Part shown: piece after piece, positions 59,484-64,000 of the stretch
Numbering within the stretch: position 1 is the first letter of the stretch
Layout: every line of letters starts with the position of its first letter
Assembly (NCBI RefSeq): GCF_947503375.1
Contig: NZ_CANNDQ010000007.1
Coordinates: 62,001 to 126,000, forward strand
Reading direction: 5' to 3'
Source: an uncultured Psychroserpens sp.
GTDB lineage: Bacteria; Bacteroidota; Bacteroidia; Flavobacteriales; Flavobacteriaceae
Length of the DNA: 64,000 nucleotides
Notes under the pieces: generated by a model
The model's input: only the letters and a program-made list of their open reading frames with translations
Database searches by the model: none
What the model was told of the DNA's origin: nothing
Position numbers and translations under genes: made by a program

Positions 59484-60470
59484 TTGGCAAAGCATAAGTA
59501 TTTTTCATCTGTTATAGCACTTCGGGGATTAGCTGCCTTGGTTGTTGGTTTATTCCATTTTACAAAAGGGTTTTCACATGATGACTCAGTAATGAAAATG
59601 TTAACCTCTTATGGATGGATGGGAGTTGAGGTGTTTTTTGTGATCTCGGGCTTTGTAATTCCATATTCATTATTAAAAAAAGGCTACAAATTAAAACATT
59701 ACGGAAAGTTCTTACTCAAGCGTATTGTAAGAATACATCCAGCTTACGTGTTAAGCATATTTGGAGTTATTATTTTAAATTATCTATCCACACAGTTCCA
59801 AATTTATGAAGGTAAACCTTTTCAATGGTCAACAGAGCTTATTGCACAACACTTTTTTTATGTTGTTGAGTTTTTTGATAATGTTTGGCTTAATCCTGTT
59901 TACTGGACATTAGCTGTTGAGTTTCACTATTACATTATCATAGGTTTGCTTATTGCAGTTTGGAATCTTAGCAACAAAAATTGGATCGCGATCACTTTTG
60001 TTTTATTTGTGATGTTGTCTTTTGTAAATATTGAAAACGTGAAGTTTTTGAGGTATACGGATATATTTGCAATTGGAACACTATGTGCTTTTCTTAAGAA
60101 AGAGATCATTAATAAAGGATTATATCTTATAGCTGCAGCAGTACTAGTTATTATTATAAGTTACAATCACGGAATCATTCTAGGAATACTAACATTTTCG
60201 AGTTCTATTATTATGGCATTCTATGATGCAAATTTCAATAAGGGAGCCTTATTGTTCTTAGGAAATATCTCTTATTCGTTATACTTGCTTCATGTACCTA
60301 TTGGTGGTCGTATTATTAATATTGCCAAGCGTTATGATCTAGGTGAAGCTCAAAAGATTTTAGTAATTTTATTTGCGATGACTGTTTCCATTATTGCAGC
60401 TTGGATGTTTTATATTCTAGTTGAAAAACCATCTCATAAATGGTCTCAGCGTATTAAGGTAAATTCCTAA
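59484..60470 (+). CDS. Acyltransferase 3 family protein, tandem copy 2
   Basis: A 328-residue membrane acyltransferase similar along its length to the gene before it (LRGLAALVVGLFHFTKGF, GVEVFFVISGFVIPYSLL, WTLAVEFHYYIIIG, YSLYLLHVPIGGRII). It begins with TTG ten bases after its paralogue. A tandem duplication with later divergence is likely, perhaps giving two acceptor positions. Confidence 0.88.
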   Translation: MAKHKYFSSVIALRGLAALVVGLFHFTKGFSHDDSVMKMLTSYGWMGVEVFFVISGFVIPYSLLKKGYKLKHYGKFLLKRIVRIHPAYVLSIFGVIILNYLSTQFQIYEGKPFQWSTELIAQHFFYVVEFFDNVWLNPVYWTLAVEFHYYIIIGLLIAVWNLSNKNWIAITFVLFVMLSFVNIENVKFLRYTDIFAIGTLCAFLKKEIINKGLYLIAAAVLVIIISYNHGIILGILTFSSSIIMAFYDANFNKGALLFLGNISYSLYLLHVPIGGRIINIAKRYDLGEAQKILVILFAMTVSIIAAWMFYILVEKPSHKWSQRIKVNS

Positions 60471-60475
60471 GAGGT

Positions 60476-61753
60476 ATCAAAAAAGTTCTCATTATATCAC
60501 CACATTTTCCACCAGTAAATGCTGCAGATATGCATCGCGTTAGACAAGGTTTGCCTTATTTCAAATCATTTGGATGGGAACCTACAGTTCTTTGTGTTAA
60601 ACCTAAGCATGTTGAAATGGCTACAGATAGCTTGTTGAATGAATCAATACCAAAAGCGGTTAGAGTTATTAAGGTCAATGCATTCTCTACGAAATATACT
60701 AGAAAGCTAGGTCTAGGTAATTTAGGATTGAGAGCATTTTGGCAGCTCTATAGAAAAGGAAATATGTTGTTAAGATCAGAAAATTTTGATCTCGTGTATT
60801 TCAGTACAACTATGTTTGCCTGTATGCCAATAGGTAGATTATGGAAGCGAAAATTTAATGTGCCTTTTATTATAGATATGCAAGATCCATGGCGAAATGA
60901 TTATTATCTTACAGTGCCTAAGTCTGAGCAACCACCAAAATTTTGGTTTGCACATCGACTTAATTCTACTTTGGAAAAGTTTACCATTCCACATGTTAAT
61001 GGCATAGTTTCAGTATCACAAGGTTACATAGATATACTTAAAGAACGTTATCCTAGTATTCAAAAGATTCCGTCAAAAGTATTAACCTTTGGCGCAGCAG
61101 TAAAAGATTTTGAATTAATACAAGACTTGAAAATACCCCAGACATTAATATTTGACACCAATAAAACCAATATTGTATACGTAGGTAGAGGAGGGCACGA
61201 TATGAAGCAAAGTTTATCTTTGGTTTTTAAAGCCTTTAAAAATGGATTAGAGCAACACCCGCAATTTAAGAATTGCAAACTGTGGTTTATTGGTACTAGC
61301 TATGCTCCTGATGGTCAAGGTAAAAAAACCATTGTACCTTTAGCCGAAACCTATGGGGTAGAAAAATATATTGAAGAAATTACAGATAGAAAGTCATATT
61401 TTGAAGTATTGTCTTTGCTTAAAAAGAGTGATGTTATTCTCATACCTGGATCTGAAGATAAGAACTATACAGCTTCTAAGCTTTACCCTAATATACTTGC
61501 TAAAAAACCTCTATTGTGTATTTTTCATTCTAATAGTAGTGTAGTCTCAATTGTCAAGAAATTAAATGCAGGTCATGTCGTTGAGTTTGATAAAGCTAAT
61601 GCATTACAAGAATGTGAAAAAGCTATTTTATCTTTGATAAATAATCATGAGCTAGTCCCAAAAACAAACTGGAACTATTTCGATACATTTACTGCTAAAA
61701 CAATGACCAAAGCACAATGTGATTTTTTTGAAACTGTAATCAGTACAAACTAA
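60476..61753 (+). CDS. Glycosyltransferase family 4 with probable non-canonical start
   Basis: A GT-B enzyme. From the first ATG (60530) the protein has 407 residues and begins inside the first strand, MHRVRQGLPYF. In the same frame upstream lies KKVLIISPHFPPVNAAD, the conserved GT4 N-terminus, so the true start is probably the ATC at 60476 (or another rare codon); the frame is closed by TAA at 60455. MQDPWRNDYY and SKLYPNILAKKPLL are later motifs. It sits between the acyltransferases and another GT4. Confidence 0.8.
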   Translation: MKKVLIISPHFPPVNAADMHRVRQGLPYFKSFGWEPTVLCVKPKHVEMATDSLLNESIPKAVRVIKVNAFSTKYTRKLGLGNLGLRAFWQLYRKGNMLLRSENFDLVYFSTTMFACMPIGRLWKRKFNVPFIIDMQDPWRNDYYLTVPKSEQPPKFWFAHRLNSTLEKFTIPHVNGIVSVSQGYIDILKERYPSIQKIPSKVLTFGAAVKDFELIQDLKIPQTLIFDTNKTNIVYVGRGGHDMKQSLSLVFKAFKNGLEQHPQFKNCKLWFIGTSYAPDGQGKKTIVPLAETYGVEKYIEEITDRKSYFEVLSLLKKSDVILIPGSEDKNYTASKLYPNILAKKPLLCIFHSNSSVVSIVKKLNAGHVVEFDKANALQECEKAILSLINNHELVPKTNWNYFDTFTAKTMTKAQCDFFETVISTN

Positions 61754-61754
61754 A

Positions 61755-62921
61755 ATGAAGACATTAGCAATTGTTACTACACACCCTATTCAATATAATG
61801 CACCTTGGTTTAGAATGCTAGCGCAGCGAAAAAACATCAAGATTAAAGTTTTTTATACCTGGTCTCAAAGTCAAAACTCAGTAAAAGATCATACGTTTGG
61901 TAAAGATATTAAATGGGATATTCCTCTTTTGGAAGGTTATGATTATACATTTGTTGAAAATAAAGCTAAACAACCAGGCTCTCATCATTTTTTTGGTATT
62001 GATTGCCCTAAATTAATTCCAGAAATTTCAAAGTTACAACCAGATGCAATTTTAATGTTTGGATGGAATTTTAAAAGTCATTTTGCAGTCATGCGATACT
62101 TTAAAGGAAAAATTCCTATATGGTTTAGAGGCGACTCAACACTAATAGATGAAGCTAAAGGATTTAAAACTACATTACGACGGTTAGTATTAAAGGTCGT
62201 ATACAGCTACGTTGATAAAGCACTCTATGTTGGTAAAGCCAATAAGGCGTACTTTTTGAAACATGGTTTAAAACAAAATCAGCTTACCTATGTGCCGCAT
62301 GCAATAGATAACAATAGGTTTGCAATAGATACATTAGTAGATTATAAGCAAGAGGCTAAAAACTGGAAAATAAATTTAGGTTACAACTTGCAAGATTTGG
62401 TTGTTCTATTTGCAGGGAAATTTGAACCAAAAAAACAGCCCGAATTTCTGATAAAAGCAATTGAAAAAGCAAATAAAAAACGAGCTGATAAGCTACATTT
62501 ATTAATGGTAGGACATGGACCATTAGAAAAAGAGCTCAAAGTTGCCAACAAAGAGAATACGTATATTAAATTTTTGCCATTTCAAAACCAGACAAAAATG
62601 CCAATCTTGTATCGAGTTTGTTCAATTTTTTGTTTACCTTCTAAAGGGCCTGGAGAAACTTGGGGTTTAGCTGTAAATGAAGCCATGGCGTCTGGGATTC
62701 CAGTTATTGTTACAGATAAAGTAGGTTGTGCATCAGATTTAGTAGCACACAATGAAAATGGATATATCGTACCTTCTAATAATCTAGACGAACTCACTAC
62801 TATTTTTGTTAACCTCTCAGAGAATGATTTAGATTATATGTCTAAAAATGCAACAAAGACCATAAAAAAATGGAATTTTGTAGATATAGTTGAACCCATT
62901 GAACAACTTTTAACTAATTAA
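61755..62921 (+). CDS. Glycosyltransferase family 4 / GT1-type
   Basis: A 388-residue GT-B enzyme. HPIQYNAPWFRMLA is the N-terminal motif, WFRGDSTLIDEAKG lies near 120, FAGKFEPKKQPEFLIKAI the C-terminal domain start, and GPGETWGLAVNEAMASGIPVI the sugar-nucleotide motif. The length is normal. It should add a sugar to the repeat unit in the cytoplasm. Confidence 0.9.
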   Translation: MKTLAIVTTHPIQYNAPWFRMLAQRKNIKIKVFYTWSQSQNSVKDHTFGKDIKWDIPLLEGYDYTFVENKAKQPGSHHFFGIDCPKLIPEISKLQPDAILMFGWNFKSHFAVMRYFKGKIPIWFRGDSTLIDEAKGFKTTLRRLVLKVVYSYVDKALYVGKANKAYFLKHGLKQNQLTYVPHAIDNNRFAIDTLVDYKQEAKNWKINLGYNLQDLVVLFAGKFEPKKQPEFLIKAIEKANKKRADKLHLLMVGHGPLEKELKVANKENTYIKFLPFQNQTKMPILYRVCSIFCLPSKGPGETWGLAVNEAMASGIPVIVTDKVGCASDLVAHNENGYIVPSNNLDELTTIFVNLSENDLDYMSKNATKTIKKWNFVDIVEPIEQLLTN

Positions 62922-62926
62922 AAGCA

Positions 62927-64000
62927 ATGTATTATAGCCTTTTAGGTGTATTATTAATTATTTATGTGGCTATTGTATTCTTTAGAGCACTAGGTAAACG
63001 ATTGCCAATATTAGAAATGATGCTTTTAATTGCTGGTTTACAGTGGATTATTGGACCTATCATAGAATACAATACAACCTATGAAGATCTTAAATACTAT
63101 ATGTATGTTGATGAGATAGCATATATGAGTTTTGTTGTGCCTGCATATGCATTTTTTGTATTGTTCGTGCTCTACATAAGTAAAAAGTTTGTGGTTAACA
63201 TACAAGATATTTTAGACTTCAAAAAGTTTTCTAAGTATGGCGTTACCATATTGTTTATTGGTATTGTAGCTGAACTTTTAGGCTTTATTCTACCAGGTGC
63301 ATTAGCGTTTTTAGTTTTTTTATTAGCTGGATTTAAGTATGTTGGTGCAATAATTTTATACTTTTCAGATAAACGAACACATCGATATATTTTTTATGGC
63401 GCTATTTTGTTTCTAGTGTATAATTCTCTTAGAAAAGCTTTATTTCACGATTTTATTTTATGGAGCACATTTTTTTATATGTTTTGGGCAATTAGAAATA
63501 AACCAAGTAACAAAATAAAACTATTTACAATCATTGGAGCTTTTTTTATGTTAACCGTTCTACAAGCTATAAAAGCTGATTATCGACTGTTGTTAAAGCA
63601 AGGCTTTCAAGGCAATGTAGTTGAATTATTTTTAGGAACTGTAAATCAAAAATATGAAAGTGGTTTTTTTGAAGAAGATCAAAGTCAGGCAGAGTTAAAC
63701 GTGCGTTTGAATCAAGGTTGGATCATAAGTGCAGTCATGGATCATGTACCAAGAAATCAAGAGTATGCCAATGGTTCTACCATAACCGAAGCCATTAATG
63801 CAAGCTTAGTGCCTCGATTTTTAAATCCAGATAAAAAGGAGGCAGGCGGTCAAGAAAATTTCAGAAAGTACACAGGTTTAAGTTTATCTAATGATACATC
63901 AATGGGTTTAAGTATTATAGGAGAGTTTTATGCAAACTATGGTAGCTTAGGAGCAACACTCCTTATGGGTGTTTGGGGATTTTTTCTTAGTATGCTTTGG
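62927..64000 (+). CDS. Polytopic membrane protein, possibly a Wzy-like polymerase (3' end cut)
   Basis: The ORF runs open from ATG 62927 to the window end (358 codons, no stop). It has many hydrophobic helices (MYYSLLGVLLIIYVAIVFF onward), a large loop (about 225-330) with SGFFEEDQSQAELNVRLNQ and the segment GLSIIGEFYANYGSLGATLLMG, reminiscent of O-antigen polymerase-type proteins. Family resemblance is by topology and this motif only. It would polymerise repeat units on the periplasmic face. It follows a GT4 gene by five bases. Confidence 0.65.
   Translation, partial: MYYSLLGVLLIIYVAIVFFRALGKRLPILEMMLLIAGLQWIIGPIIEYNTTYEDLKYYMYVDEIAYMSFVVPAYAFFVLFVLYISKKFVVNIQDILDFKKFSKYGVTILFIGIVAELLGFILPGALAFLVFLLAGFKYVGAIILYFSDKRTHRYIFYGAILFLVYNSLRKALFHDFILWSTFFYMFWAIRNKPSNKIKLFTIIGAFFMLTVLQAIKADYRLLLKQGFQGNVVELFLGTVNQKYESGFFEEDQSQAELNVRLNQGWIISAVMDHVPRNQEYANGSTITEAINASLVPRFLNPDKKEAGGQENFRKYTGLSLSNDTSMGLSIIGEFYANYGSLGATLLMGVWGFFLSMLW

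Overview
The window is AT-rich and reads as a chromosomal segment of a member of the Bacteroidetes, most likely a marine Flavobacteriaceae; the genus cannot be fixed from sequence alone. The evidence is T9SS type A C-terminal sorting domains, promoters of the Bacteroidetes type (TTTG, then about 19 bp, then TAnnTTTG), a MraY with an internal insertion, a 642-residue FtsZ, and a murein/division (dcw) cluster without ddl or murB.

Layout. 1-2.6 kb: two tandem POT-family peptide transporters, the first cut by the window edge. 2.7-13.8 kb: housekeeping genes (secreted thioredoxin, ComEC, NlpC/P60 lipoprotein, the overlapping surE / small membrane protein / lpxB operon, a C-terminal processing protease followed by a DppC-like permease, and a leftward hydrolase / engB / sulfotransferase operon). 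14.0-29.6 kb: one rightward dcw operon mraZ-rsmH-ftsL-ftsI-murE-mraY-murD-ftsW-murG-murC-ftsQ-ftsA-ftsZ, preceded by three GTGGT boxes with a 10-bp period that look like the MraZ operator, and closed by a terminator. 29.7-34.5 kb: yqeY-like gene, tRNA-Arg(TCG), a divergent LysR / SbtA-type bicarbonate transporter locus, an MtfA-like metallopeptidase and a small beta-barrel.

34.6-37.0 kb (leftward) holds the most unusual locus: a 53-residue peptide gene with a Tat-like/signal-like leader and a short Ser-Pro-Gly tail, then an HPr-kinase-like protein with a PqqD-like N-terminal segment, then a nucleotidyltransferase. This resembles the tailoring part of lasso-peptide and other RiPP clusters, but no cyclase is present. 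37.1-44.8 kb: two paralogous T9SS cargo proteins, the larger with three almost identical 172-residue repeats.

45.1-64 kb: a rightward surface-polysaccharide cluster. It has a Wzm/Wzt ABC exporter with a C-terminal extension on Wzt, two sulfotransferases, many GT2 and GT4 glycosyltransferases, three acyltransferase-3 proteins, a hexapeptide acyltransferase, a UDP-GlcNAc 2-epimerase and, at the right edge, a polytopic protein that may be a Wzy-like polymerase. Together they suggest an acylated, sulfated surface glycan, possibly the anionic glycan to which T9SS cargo such as the neighbouring proteins is attached; that link is inference.
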